64,000 nucleotides of DNA from JABWBD01 sp040768665 (GCA_040768665.1 JAXGMN010000031.1:98203-162202); one strand, 5' to 3'; positions 33,409 through 42,516 are shown, numbered from the stretch's first letter. Notes: generated by a model not told the origin, from the sequence alone. Made by a program: numbers and translations.

Positions 33409-34221
33409 ATGGACATGATTAGGCTCGACGAAACGAAGATTTCTGAAATCATCCTGTCCGGGTACCACGAAAGACTTCTGGATCGGCTTCACAGCGACGT
33501 GGTGATCATCGGCGCCGGCCCGGCGGGCCTGGTCGCAGCCACGTTTCTCGCGCGCCAGGACGTCAAGGTTACCGTCCTGGAGAAGCGGCTCGCTCCCGGC
33601 GGCGGCATCTGGGGCGGCGGCATGGGAATGAACGTGGCCGTCGTCCAGGAAGAAGCGGTCGCCATGCTGGACGGCCTGGAGATCCCCGTCGAACCAAAAG
33701 GAGCCGGACTCTATGCCGTCGACGCCATCGATCTGGCCTCGGGGCTGTGCTGGCAGGCCAGGCGGTCGGGCGTGGCACTGTTGAACCTGACCACTGTGGA
33801 AGACCTGTGCGTGCATGAAGGGCAGGTCACCGGCGTCGTGGTCAATCGAACGATGATTTCCGGCGCCCTGCCGGTCGATCCGATTGTCCTTGCCGCCTCC
33901 GCGGTCGTCGATGCGACCGGCCACGAGGCAGTGGCGATCGAAGCGCTGCGCAAACGGCACCTGTTGAACAACCTGTCGCCGACCGGGAGCGGCTTCGGGG
34001 AAGGTCCTATGGACGCGGCCGCCGGTGAGAATTTCGTCGTCGAGCATGTCGGGGAGGTATTTCCCGGCCTGTGGATCACGGGCATGAGCGTGGCGGCCGC
34101 CCTGAGCGGTCCCCGCATGGGCCCGATCTTCGGCGGAATGCTTCTCTCCGGGCGGCGTGCGGCCGAGATGATTCTGTCCAGCATGAAACAAAGGGCAACT
34201 CAAGAGCGGTGGCTGCTATGA
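33409..34221 (+). CDS. thi4: Sulfide-dependent thiazole synthase (Thi4-type)
   Basis: 270 residues from ATG 33,409. FAD/NAD fold VVIIGAGPAGLVAA, GGGIWGGGMGMN, VVDATGHEA and a C-terminal GPRMGPIFGGML. Thi4 makes the ADP-thiazole precursor of thiamin from NAD and glycine. Eukaryotic Thi4 sacrifices a cysteine; prokaryotic forms lack it and use free sulfide with iron, and are oxygen-sensitive. The catalytic region here has no such Cys, so a sulfide-dependent enzyme is expected. Its stop overlaps the next start (ATGA). Confidence 0.92.
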   Translation: MDMIRLDETKISEIILSGYHERLLDRLHSDVVIIGAGPAGLVAATFLARQDVKVTVLEKRLAPGGGIWGGGMGMNVAVVQEEAVAMLDGLEIPVEPKGAGLYAVDAIDLASGLCWQARRSGVALLNLTTVEDLCVHEGQVTGVVVNRTMISGALPVDPIVLAASAVVDATGHEAVAIEALRKRHLLNNLSPTGSGFGEGPMDAAAGENFVVEHVGEVFPGLWITGMSVAAALSGPRMGPIFGGMLLSGRRAAEMILSSMKQRATQERWLL

Positions 34222-35165
34222 AACGTCACGTGTTCGGTCCGGTGCCTTCGCGCCGGCTGGGGCGGTCGCTCGGCGTCGACCTCGTCCCTTTCAAGACGTG
34301 CAGCTACGACTGTATCTACTGCCAACTCGGCCGAACGACCTTGAAGACCGTCGAGCGGAAACCGTGGGTCGATTTGGACATCGTGCTCGACCAGTTGAAG
34401 GAGAAACTGGAAACCCGTCCCGACTACATCACACTGAGCGGTTCCGGCGAACCCACGCTTTTCTCTCATTTGGATGTCGTGATCGATCGCATCAAAACGA
34501 TGACCGACGTTCCGGTGGCGGTCCTTACGAATGGTTCGCTGCTCTGGCAGGACGAACTGCGGCGGGAACTGGCGGGCGCGGATCTTGTCGTTCCCTCGCT
34601 GGACGCGGGCGACGCCACGATGTTTCGACTGGTCAACCGTCCTCACGGAGCGATCTCGTTCGAACGAATGCTGGCGGGACTGATCGCCTTCCGCCGGCAG
34701 TTCCGGGGAGAGTACTGGCTCGAGGTGCTGCTGGTCGGCGGATACAACGTTTTAGAGACTGAACTGGAAAGTCTTCGCGCTTGTATCCGGCAGATTCGGC
34801 CGGACTGCGTCCAGTTGAACACCGTGACCCGCCCGCCGGCCGAAGGTTACGCCGTCAGGGTGTCGCCGGAGCGGCTGCATGCAATCGCTGCGACTTTTGA
34901 TCCACCCGCCGAGACAATCGCCGATTTTCACCGTCCCGAGACTGCCGGAGGGACTGCGGGGCGGGAAGAAATCCTCGACCTTCTCCGGCGCCGTCCCTGT
35001 TCGATGGAAGACGTCGCCGATGGGCTGGGAATTCATCGTGCGGAGGCGGTGAAGTACCTGGAATTGCTGATGGGCGAGCGACTCGTGGAAACGTCCTCCA
35101 CGGGGAGCAAACTGTACTACAAGACCGCTGCCGGCACTTCCGAAGCAGAGGAGGATCGCACATGA
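34218..35165 (+). CDS. Radical SAM protein (COG0731-like) with C-terminal winged helix
   Basis: 315 residues. The cluster motif is CSYDCIYC at about 24-31, after the conserved FGPVPSRRLGRSLG opening, and a glycine-rich SAM loop SGSGEPTLF follows. Residues about 240-315 look like a winged-helix domain (MEDVADGLGIHRAEAVKYLE). Relatives of the wybutosine TYW1 family; many standalone members have unknown targets. It is coupled by ATGA to Thi4 before it and to the broken hydrogenase frame after it. Confidence 0.9.
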   Translation: MKRHVFGPVPSRRLGRSLGVDLVPFKTCSYDCIYCQLGRTTLKTVERKPWVDLDIVLDQLKEKLETRPDYITLSGSGEPTLFSHLDVVIDRIKTMTDVPVAVLTNGSLLWQDELRRELAGADLVVPSLDAGDATMFRLVNRPHGAISFERMLAGLIAFRRQFRGEYWLEVLLVGGYNVLETELESLRACIRQIRPDCVQLNTVTRPPAEGYAVRVSPERLHAIAATFDPPAETIADFHRPETAGGTAGREEILDLLRRRPCSMEDVADGLGIHRAEAVKYLELLMGERLVETSSTGSKLYYKTAAGTSEAEEDRT

Positions 35166-35332
35166 CAGAAAACAGCGAAATACAACCGGAACTCGCTGCG
35201 GCCAACGCCGCTTTGCGCGGCAAGAAAAGCAAGGGAAAACTCGCCATGTACTGGGCGGCATCCTGCGGCGGATGCGAAATCGCCCTGTTGGGGATCAACG
35301 AGACGTATGATTACCGTTGGAGTTGGCGGTAG
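35162..35332 (+). pseudogene. Truncated [NiFe]-hydrogenase small subunit (MvhG/FrhG-like), 56 codons
   Basis: After an ATGA overlap with the radical SAM gene, the frame reads a normal start of an F420-non-reducing-type hydrogenase small subunit: KLAMYWAASCGGCEIALLGINE, with the first cluster cysteines. It loses similarity at about 35,308 and stops at 35,330. The 3' end of the opposite-strand cytochrome gene begins there. This looks like a deletion or rearrangement junction rather than a sequencing slip, because nothing hydrogenase-like follows. Confidence 0.75.
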
Positions 35333-37527
35333 AGAACTTGAACCTCGGGGGTGGTGAGGCCGCGTTCGAGTGCCTGCTCGACAACCGCTTTCGCTTGATC
35401 GAACTGCCCCGTTTCGATGTAGTAGTAGGCCAGGGTTTGGACGTACCGAGAATTGTACGGATCGGCTTCGACGGCCTGCCGCAACAGGCGGAAGGTTTCG
35501 GGGTAGTCGCGCCCGGCGAGCAGAATGGCCAGATTGCACGCGGCTACATGGTTTGCCGGGTCGATTTCCAGGCATTTACGAAGCGCGGATTCCGCATCGG
35601 CGGCTCGGTCCTGTTCGGCCAGCAGCAGCCCCAAATTGAAGTATGCCTCGGCGGAGGGTTCGGGCAGAGTCGTGGCTTTCCGCAGCCGCACCTCTGCCTC
35701 GTCGAGTTGGTTCAGTGCGGCTAAGGCCATCGCGGCATTGACCAACGGCGGCGCGATATCGCCGCGCAACTCGTGCGCGCGGTCGTATCGGGCAGCCGCC
35801 TGCTCGTAACGCTTCTGCCGCATGAGAATATTGCCGATGTTGAAATGGGAACCCCAGTGGTCCAGCCGCAGGTTGAACGCATCCCACATCTCCTGCGTAG
35901 CGGACGCCAGCGCCGCCCGATGCTTCTCGTCGATCTCCGTTTCCGGCAAGGCGGCAAGCCGCTCGGCGGCACGGACCCGGACCAGGCGGTATTCGTCGGA
36001 CAGCGCGTCGAAAAGGGGCTGCCGATCAGCCGGATTTTGGTCGGCATCGAGCCCGCCTGCGGCCGCGGCGCGCACGAGCGGATGAGACGCGCCGACGACG
36101 CGCTCCCGAAGCACGGCGCTCTGGCGCGAATTGCCGGGCGAAGGTAGCAGGCGAATCAAAGTGGTTGCGAACAGCGGATCGGACTTCGAGTCCGACACGT
36201 AATCCAACGCGGCCGGCAATTGCCCCCAGTCGCCCTCCCGAAGCGCCTTGACGAGCGAGGCACGGTGCATTTCCGGGGCTGTATGCCGGTCGAAATCGGG
36301 ATGCCACGACCGGATTTGCTCAAGCGCCCACGCATCGGTCTGGTCGGTGTGGCACAGCGTGCAGGCGTTGCGGGCACCGACGGCGATGCTCAGGTTGGGC
36401 AGCGGCGGGCGCATGGAATGGTCGGATTGATTCATGCCGCCGAACGAGTGCATCGCCATGTGGCAATCGACGCAGCCGGTCGCTCCGCCCTCAGGATGAT
36501 GGATATGCTCCGCGGCGTTCTCGACCCGCTCGGCATGGCAGGGCAGGCACGCATGGTTGGCCCGCTCGCCGTGGAAACGATAACGCCCGCTCGACGTGTG
36601 GCAGTGCGTGCAACTGAGATTTCCACGGTTGACACAGGGGCTCAGCAGCCAGCTCCCGAGGGTGTAGTTTTCGCCAAGATCGTGGCCGCTCGGGTAGTAG
36701 TCGACGTGCTCGAAGGTGGTCAGGTCGTAATGGTCCCAGTAGCGATCGCCGGTTTCGAACGCTGCGGTGAGCGGCCCGCCTTTCGTATGGCATACCGAGC
36801 ACGAATCGTTGCCCTGCTGGACGGTAAGCTCACACCAGCGGATAAGCTCCAGGTCTTCCGGCGGACGGTCGCCCTGGGCCGCCCGGCATACGCGGATATG
36901 CTCCGAGGCGGGCCCGTGGCACGATTCGCAGCTTATTCCCGCCTCGTTCCAGGTGGTGGCATAGGTCCTGGTTTGGGCGTCGTAATTCGATTCAAGCTGG
37001 CTGACATGGCAACTGAAGCACGCCGAATTAAAGGTAAGCATGGAGTCGCGCCAGTGAAGGGGCGTGTCGTGCAGGCCGCCTTCGAAGTGACGCAGCATGC
37101 TTTGTGTCGTATTCTCCCAGGCGTCTTTCTGGACGTTGTAGAACACCGGCAGCACTTGCAACCGGCCCTGGTCCAGCAGGGTCAGGAAGTTGTAGTAGTT
37201 CTTCCCGCCCATCGCGTAGAGGATTTCGTATTCCCGCTGCCCGTCTTCGACAATGCATCCCCGCTCGGGCGTAATGACGGCCTGGTACGAGTGACCGTCG
37301 ATGTCGATCGGCTCGCCTTGTGGCGGAAGTTCGGCAGCGAGATCGGCCGACCAGGGTTGCAAGGCTCTTCCGTGATGGGAGGTGGACCACAACTCGTAGA
37401 ACGATGCATGGCAGTCGCGGCAGCTTGCCGATCCGGAGTACGTGCGCGGGGCCTCTTTGCAGCCGGCGACCAGTGCGGTGACCAGAACCGCGAAGCACAG
37501 TGCATGCCCAATCGACTCGCTCGACAT
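35311..37527 (-). CDS. Octaheme c-type cytochrome lipoprotein with HEAT and TPR repeats
   Basis: 738 residues from ATG 37,527, where a lipobox LVAGC begins the mature protein. Eight CxxCH heme motifs are visible (CRDCH, CFSCH, CESCH, CSVCH, CTHCH, CLPCH, CVDCH, CTLCH). HEAT-like helices (about 440-545) and four or more TPR units (about 555-735) follow. Multiheme cytochromes with TPRs are frequent in planctomycetes and may serve extracellular or periplasmic electron transfer. No oxidase or reductase partner is adjacent. Confidence 0.88.
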   Translation of the reverse strand: MSSESIGHALCFAVLVTALVAGCKEAPRTYSGSASCRDCHASFYELWSTSHHGRALQPWSADLAAELPPQGEPIDIDGHSYQAVITPERGCIVEDGQREYEILYAMGGKNYYNFLTLLDQGRLQVLPVFYNVQKDAWENTTQSMLRHFEGGLHDTPLHWRDSMLTFNSACFSCHVSQLESNYDAQTRTYATTWNEAGISCESCHGPASEHIRVCRAAQGDRPPEDLELIRWCELTVQQGNDSCSVCHTKGGPLTAAFETGDRYWDHYDLTTFEHVDYYPSGHDLGENYTLGSWLLSPCVNRGNLSCTHCHTSSGRYRFHGERANHACLPCHAERVENAAEHIHHPEGGATGCVDCHMAMHSFGGMNQSDHSMRPPLPNLSIAVGARNACTLCHTDQTDAWALEQIRSWHPDFDRHTAPEMHRASLVKALREGDWGQLPAALDYVSDSKSDPLFATTLIRLLPSPGNSRQSAVLRERVVGASHPLVRAAAAGGLDADQNPADRQPLFDALSDEYRLVRVRAAERLAALPETEIDEKHRAALASATQEMWDAFNLRLDHWGSHFNIGNILMRQKRYEQAAARYDRAHELRGDIAPPLVNAAMALAALNQLDEAEVRLRKATTLPEPSAEAYFNLGLLLAEQDRAADAESALRKCLEIDPANHVAACNLAILLAGRDYPETFRLLRQAVEADPYNSRYVQTLAYYYIETGQFDQAKAVVEQALERGLTTPEVQVLYRQLQR

Positions 37528-37921
37528 TTTTCCATGAATCACGAAGACTGCGGCCGAATACGCAAGCGAAGGCGACCGGCCTAAAAGAAGCCCCAACCCC
37601 CAGGAGGCCGGGACTGAGTCACTGTTTTCATGGTAAATCCAAGCGATTTGGCAGTCAACCGTCTTGCGTTGCGTGGGAAGTGGCAAGCGAAGGCCGGCTT
37701 TGTTGATCGCCTGGATCACCTGTCCCGCGAATCAATCGGTCTGTATGGTGAAGTCCGCGGTCGCGGCGATGCCGCTTCTGCCGTGGAAGTCCTTGGAGGA
37801 GCAAGCAGTTGGTTTCATCAATCCGTTGCATGAATCGTGCCCACAAACGACAATCGATTAGTGGCCGGAAACCGGCTGCCGTTTTGGGCCAATCGGCACT
37901 CGTGAGAGTCAGGAGATACCT
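37528..37921. other. Divergent intergenic region
   Basis: The 394-bp gap between the cytochrome gene (leftward) and the DUF362 gene (rightward) must hold both promoters. Only a small hairpin, GGCCGGAAACCGGC near 37,862, was noticed. No gene, RNA or convincing promoter was identified. Confidence 0.4.
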
Positions 37922-39295
37922 ATGAGCCGCCGCGAGTTTCTCAGAAAAACGATGGCTGCTGGCACGTGTTGCGCCTTGTCGTCCGCAATACCAGTGCCGG
38001 TATTGAGGGCGGCATGGGCGAGCGAATCGACCAGTCCCGCCGACCCGACCCCGCTTCGATGGAGTCGGGCAGAACCGGCGAACCGGCCGATCGGGGTGGC
38101 CAAGGGCATTTTTCCCGGACGCGTTGCCTGGACCCACGATCCCGCGGTCGCGACGTGGGATGGCAATGTTCAGGCTGGCGGCTGGTACGAGGACCGATTC
38201 ACCGATCCCGCGGTGGCCGACCGCATGCTCAGCCAGACGCTCCGAGCACTCACCGGCGCCAAAACCGACTCGCAGGCCTGGCGACGTCTCTTCCAGCACT
38301 TCAACGAGTTGCGAGGGCGAGGCAGCGCCGGATATCAGCCAGGCGAAAAGATCGCCGTGAAGCTCAACCTGAACTGCTGCAAACGGCGGGGCGACCCCAC
38401 GCAAGGGTTCTACAACACGCCGCAATTGACCATCGCGCTGCTGCGGCAACTTGTTCGCCAGGCGGGTGTGAGAGAGACCGACCTGGTCTTCTACGACGCC
38501 TCCCGCTTCGTTCCCGATTCGATCTTCGACCCGTGCCACGGGGAGTTTCCCGCCGTGCGATTTGAGGACCGCGACGGAGGCGAGGGCCGTTTCAAGGTCC
38601 AGCCCGACCGGCGGGCCGCGCTCTACTTCGGCGATCCCACGACACCGTCGCACGGCAACACGTGTCTGCCCGAGTGTGTCACCGGGGCGACGTATCTGAT
38701 CAACGCGGCCGTGCTGAAAGGACACAGCCTGGCGGGCGTGACGCTCTGCGCCAAGAACCACTTTGGCTCGGTTTGGCGCGAAGACACCGGGCCAAAGGAC
38801 CCGCATATGGGCTGGAACCCCAGCCATCTCCACGGATCGATCACCACCAGCAAACGGCCCATGGCCACGTACAATGCCCTGGTGGACATCATGGGGCACC
38901 GCCACCTCGGCGGCAAGACGATTCTCTACCTGATCGACGGCCTCTATGCCAGTCCCCACCAGTCGGTGCTGCCGCAAGAGTGGCAGTCGCCGCCTTTTGG
39001 CGGCCGTTGGACGGCAAGTCTCTTGGCGTCGCAAGACCCCGTAGCGATCGAATCGGTGGCCGTCGACTTTTGCGGGGCGGAAGAGACCCAAGTCAAAATG
39101 ATCGGCGCCGTGGACAACTACCTCCACGAGGCGTCACTATCCCAGAAATCGCCCTCCGGCACGCGCTACGCGCCGGCCGGCGACAACGGTGCGCTGGCAA
39201 GCCTGGGGGTCCACGAACACTGGAACGATCCATCTCACCGGCAGTACTCGCGCAATCTGGGCACAGGCGAGGGGATCGAATTGGTCAGGGCGTGA
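37922..39295 (+). CDS. Tat-exported DUF362 protein
   Basis: 457 residues with a Tat signal (SRREFLRKTMAAG). DUF362 domain features are KIAVKLNLN, LPECVTGATYLINAAVLKGHSLAGVTLCAKNHFGS and DPVAIESVAVDFC. DUF362 proteins often carry ferredoxin domains, but here no 4Fe-4S motif is present. Function unknown. An IS element has landed 70 bp downstream of its stop. Confidence 0.75.
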   Translation: MSRREFLRKTMAAGTCCALSSAIPVPVLRAAWASESTSPADPTPLRWSRAEPANRPIGVAKGIFPGRVAWTHDPAVATWDGNVQAGGWYEDRFTDPAVADRMLSQTLRALTGAKTDSQAWRRLFQHFNELRGRGSAGYQPGEKIAVKLNLNCCKRRGDPTQGFYNTPQLTIALLRQLVRQAGVRETDLVFYDASRFVPDSIFDPCHGEFPAVRFEDRDGGEGRFKVQPDRRAALYFGDPTTPSHGNTCLPECVTGATYLINAAVLKGHSLAGVTLCAKNHFGSVWREDTGPKDPHMGWNPSHLHGSITTSKRPMATYNALVDIMGHRHLGGKTILYLIDGLYASPHQSVLPQEWQSPPFGGRWTASLLASQDPVAIESVAVDFCGAEETQVKMIGAVDNYLHEASLSQKSPSGTRYAPAGDNGALASLGVHEHWNDPSHRQYSRNLGTGEGIELVRA

Positions 39296-39360
39296 CGAAA
39301 CCGTGAGGGCAAGCACCAACGAGCCAGCGCCTACAGATATTATACTGGCACTGCACATCC

Positions 39361-39365
39361 AACTA
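39361..39365. repeat. Left copy of 5-bp target duplication (AACTA)
   Basis: AACTA directly abuts the left inverted repeat of the insertion sequence and is repeated at 40,700-40,704. Confidence 0.88.
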
Positions 39366-40699
39366 CAGTAGTCGGAAGTTTGGCAAGTTTCAACGCCTCG
39401 CCGTAACTCGTTGGTAGGTCTCAAGATCGATGCCGAGTGTTTTCTCGGCGCCGAGGGCCTTTTGCACGACCTCCGTGATCCAGAGTAGCATCTCGCCGAA
39501 GCGCAGCAATTCGAGGAACAACTCGGGCTCTTCGCTGTACTTGTTCTTGGCAAACCGAAAGTGAAGCCAGACCCAGACGTTTCGCAGGACCAACGCGATT
39601 CCCACAAACAGCAGTCGGATGCGAGGATCGCGCGAACACGTCTTGATACGAGCTTCGTTCATCTGTCGATAGGTGGTCTCGATGCCAAAGCGCTTGCGGT
39701 AGAATTCTCGGATATCCTTCCACGTTCGGCGGATTCCCGAAATCGCGAACAACAGCTTCTTGCGACGCTTCTTCCCTGTTTTCTCCTCCTCGTAGTCCTT
39801 GCTCGCCACGCAGACGCGAATCTCCAGTTTGGCCTTCTTCCGTTTTCCATCTTGGCCTTCGATCGTTTCGCGGTAATAGCCATTCTTCTTTTTCAGCAAA
39901 GCCCGCATGCCCGTCACGGGCGCCTTGGGATCCTTCTTCTTGCGTCCACGCACAATGATGGGAACAATGTATCCGAGCTTGACGCGCTTGAGGTACGAAA
40001 GCACGGAAACGCTGTAAAACCCCTTGTCCAGCAGCAAATACCGGGTGTTGATCCCTTGCTTGCGGATCATCTGCATCAGCGTCTGGACGACCTCTTTCAT
40101 GCCCGTCCCGTATTCGACGGCGAGGATGGCGATCGTATACCGGTATCCCTTGTGGACGACCGCTGCTGTAGCGTAAGCGTGGAAGTGGGTGGTTCCCGAC
40201 TTGGGTTTCCCGCGAAAGATCTCCTTCAGATCGAAGGCCGGTTGGCCGTGATAGGGAATGAGAGTGAGGTCGATGGCCACCACGCGCGACTTGCGAAACA
40301 ACGCCTTGGGCAATTTGTGGCACAGGCAGTTGTTCAGGCGCTTTTGGAGTTCCCGCCGGTGAGGCAGCGTAGCCAACAGCGCGTTGTACACTGCGCGGGA
40401 GGACGGCGCGTCGGCCAGGTCCCGGCAGGCCGCGAATACGGAAACCACCCGGGCGGCTGCGATCAGGAGGATCGAAAGCAGGGCCGAAGTCGTGCATTTG
40501 TACCCGCTATACTCCATGTGCAAGGCTGTCTCCAGCCAATCGTTGGCATAGCCGTAGACCTCTGTCTTGGTGACGATATACTGCTTTTGTGAGCGCATTG
40601 GGGGTCCCTCCCGTAAAGCGACTTGGTGGTCAACCCAAGTTGTTTACCGGTAACTCCTTGCGCTCATCAATCCCAATTTCCTGAAACTTCCGACTACTG
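39366..40699 (-). mobile_element. Complete IS4-like (ISH3-type) insertion sequence, 1,334 bp
   Basis: Perfect 16-bp inverted repeats CAGTAGTCGGAAGTTT at 39,366-39,381 and, reversed, at 40,684-40,699. A 5-bp duplication flanks both sides. One full transposase gene is inside. Intact ends, duplication and uninterrupted gene suggest a recent insertion. It landed on the stop codon of the ABC permease remnant, preserving it. Confidence 0.93.
39390..40598 (-). CDS. IS4/ISH3-like DDE transposase
   Basis: 402 residues. Candidate catalytic residues are the Asp in VVAIDLTLIPYHG, the Asp in LLLDKGFYSV and the Glu in RFGIETTYRQMNEARIKT, the last being the Y-x2-R-x3-E-x6-K signature of the IS4 superfamily. 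Lys/Arg-rich linkers and a C-terminal helix bundle (VWVWLHF) agree with ISH3-type enzymes. The gene fills the element and appears functional. Confidence 0.9.
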   Translation of the reverse strand: MRSQKQYIVTKTEVYGYANDWLETALHMEYSGYKCTTSALLSILLIAAARVVSVFAACRDLADAPSSRAVYNALLATLPHRRELQKRLNNCLCHKLPKALFRKSRVVAIDLTLIPYHGQPAFDLKEIFRGKPKSGTTHFHAYATAAVVHKGYRYTIAILAVEYGTGMKEVVQTLMQMIRKQGINTRYLLLDKGFYSVSVLSYLKRVKLGYIVPIIVRGRKKKDPKAPVTGMRALLKKKNGYYRETIEGQDGKRKKAKLEIRVCVASKDYEEEKTGKKRRKKLLFAISGIRRTWKDIREFYRKRFGIETTYRQMNEARIKTCSRDPRIRLLFVGIALVLRNVWVWLHFRFAKNKYSEEPELFLELLRFGEMLLWITEVVQKALGAEKTLGIDLETYQRVTARR

Positions 40700-40704
40700 A
40701 ACTA
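40700..40704. repeat. Right copy of 5-bp target duplication (AACTA)
   Basis: Matches 39,361-39,365. Its CTA is the reverse of the TAG stop of the permease fragment at 40,702, so the insertion occurred exactly there. Confidence 0.88.
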
Positions 40705-41170
40705 TGAAATCCATCGCTTCCGGACGTTTCGCAGGCTCACGAAAAACAAGATTGCACAGAACCCGGCCAAGGCCGCGAAACTTACGAACAGGGGAAGATG
40801 GCCGCTTTGGTTCACGGCCTCGTGGAGCACGTCGGCCCCGTAAGTCAAGGGAACCGCGTAGGACAGCGGCCGTAGCAGGAGAGGCAGCATCTCGACCGGG
40901 AAGAAGAGCCCGCAGAGAAAAACCATCGGAAAGCGAAAGAAATTCGAAAACGTCTGGGCCTCGAACACTTCGCTCACCGAGACGGCGATGAACAGCCCGA
41001 GAAATGTCGAGCTGACGGCGATGAGCACGACCGCGAGAAACACCTGCCACCACACCACTCCGCTCAAGTCGGTGCTCGCGCACGTCGAAGTCGACAGCGT
41101 TCACCGCCAGGATGTCGCTGAAGCCGCTGGTCAGGTTTCGTGCTTCAATGGCTGGCAGTTCCATGATCAT
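40702..41170 (-). pseudogene. Degraded ABC exporter: ATPase start fused out of frame to ABC-2 permease end
   Basis: From 41,170/41,164 about 30 residues of a normal ABC ATPase start are readable (ELPAIEARNLTSGFSDIL, AVNAVDFDVRE). At about 41,070 the frame changes and the last 120 residues of an ABC-2 type permease follow (WWQVFLAVVLIAVSSTFLGL ... RNVRKRWIS). The Walker motifs and most of the permease are gone. A single internal deletion of an ATPase-permease operon explains this. Confidence 0.75.
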
Positions 41171-41258
41171 CCACTCTATTCCCGAATCATGTATCAGACG
41201 GGAAGCCCGTGCGAGTGCCGAAAACAGGCTGGGTTGCGGCAAGGCTTTGTTTGAGTCG

Positions 41259-42476
41259 TCATTCTGCCCGCAGCGCCTCGATCGGCTCCAGCGCCGCGGC
41301 CCGCACGGCAGGGTAAATGCCGAACACCAACCCGACGGCGACGGAGAAGCCGAATCCCGCAAGCGCTGCCGGCCAGGAAACAATTGTTTCGAAGTATCCG
41401 AGGTGCGAGACGGCGACCGCGGCAGCGACTCCCCCCACGACGCCGATCACGCCGCCCGATCCGGCGAGCAGGCCCGATTCAAGAAGGAATTGGAGCCGGA
41501 TGTCCCGGCGGGTTGCCCCGAGAGCCCGCCGCAGGCCGATCTCCGGGGTCCGCTCCCGCACGGCGATGAGCATCACCGCAAGGATGCCGATGCCACCGAC
41601 GACGAGCGAAATCGCCGCGACGCTGCCGATCAAGAGCGTCATCGCCTGCGCCGCCTCGCGCTCGGCGGCCAGCAGCGTGGCTTGATTCTGGATCGTGAAG
41701 TCATCGGGCTTGTCACGCAGGCGGTGCCGTTGCCGGAGGAGCTGCCGGATTTCTGCTTCGGCGCGATCGAGTGCCTCGGCGCTCTCGGCCTGAGCGTAGA
41801 TCGTGTCGATGTAGTCCACGTTGAACAGTCGCCGCATCGCCGAGCCCAGGGGTACAAGGATCAGGTCGTCCTGATCCACGCCGTTGGCGTCCATCCCCTT
41901 GGACTCGGCCAGTCCGATCACCTCGAAAGGGACTCGGCCGATGCGGACCTGGAGCCCCACCGGGTCGGTCCGGCCAAACAGGTTCGCCGCTGCCGTCGGC
42001 CCCAGCACCGCCACGCGCCGGCGGGCACGATCCTCGTCCATGTCGAACACGCGTCCGGCGGCCATGGCGATATTGCGGACGCGAAAGCCCTCGGGCGTGA
42101 TGCCGATGATGTTGGTATTGGCGTTCTGGTCCTCCCAGCGAACTGAGAGTTTCTTGGTGACGGCCGGCGCCGCGCGTTTCACCGAGGAGCACTGCGACGC
42201 AATCGCCGCCGCGTCGTCGGTCACCAGCGTGGTAACTACCGACGTCTGCCGCTGCCGGCCGGCGACGATCCGTGTCTGGCCGGCATTGACCACGATCAGG
42301 TTTGTGCCCATGTCGCGGATACGGTCGAGGATCTTCTTCTCCGCGCCCTTGCCGGCAGAAACCATGAGCACGACCGTGGCGATGCTGACCACGATGCCGG
42401 TCACGCTGAGCAAGGTCCGCAGCTTGTGCGCGGCGAGGATTTCGCACGACAGGGCAAGATTTCTGGACAGTTTCAC
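41259..42476 (-). CDS. MacB/FtsX-type ABC permease (second of pair)
   Basis: 405 residues. N-terminal membrane helix (LRTLLSVTGIVVSIATVVLM), a large periplasmic MacB core domain (about 45-270) and three C-terminal helices with the FtsX consensus EIGLRRALGATRRDIRLQFL. With the ATPase and adaptor upstream it should form a MacAB-TolC-like pump driven by ATP. It is separated from the first permease by a 142-bp gap that holds a palindrome. Confidence 0.88.
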   Translation of the reverse strand: MKLSRNLALSCEILAAHKLRTLLSVTGIVVSIATVVLMVSAGKGAEKKILDRIRDMGTNLIVVNAGQTRIVAGRQRQTSVVTTLVTDDAAAIASQCSSVKRAAPAVTKKLSVRWEDQNANTNIIGITPEGFRVRNIAMAAGRVFDMDEDRARRRVAVLGPTAAANLFGRTDPVGLQVRIGRVPFEVIGLAESKGMDANGVDQDDLILVPLGSAMRRLFNVDYIDTIYAQAESAEALDRAEAEIRQLLRQRHRLRDKPDDFTIQNQATLLAAEREAAQAMTLLIGSVAAISLVVGGIGILAVMLIAVRERTPEIGLRRALGATRRDIRLQFLLESGLLAGSGGVIGVVGGVAAAVAVSHLGYFETIVSWPAALAGFGFSVAVGLVFGIYPAVRAAALEPIEALRAE

Positions 42477-42516
42477 CGCAGCCGTTCTCCTTGCGGCGGG
42501 AGGTGGGAATATCGTC

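Noticed and set aside
38100..39295. DUF362 protein as a ferredoxin
   Set aside because: The family often has 4Fe-4S motifs, but none with CxxCxxC spacing is present here.
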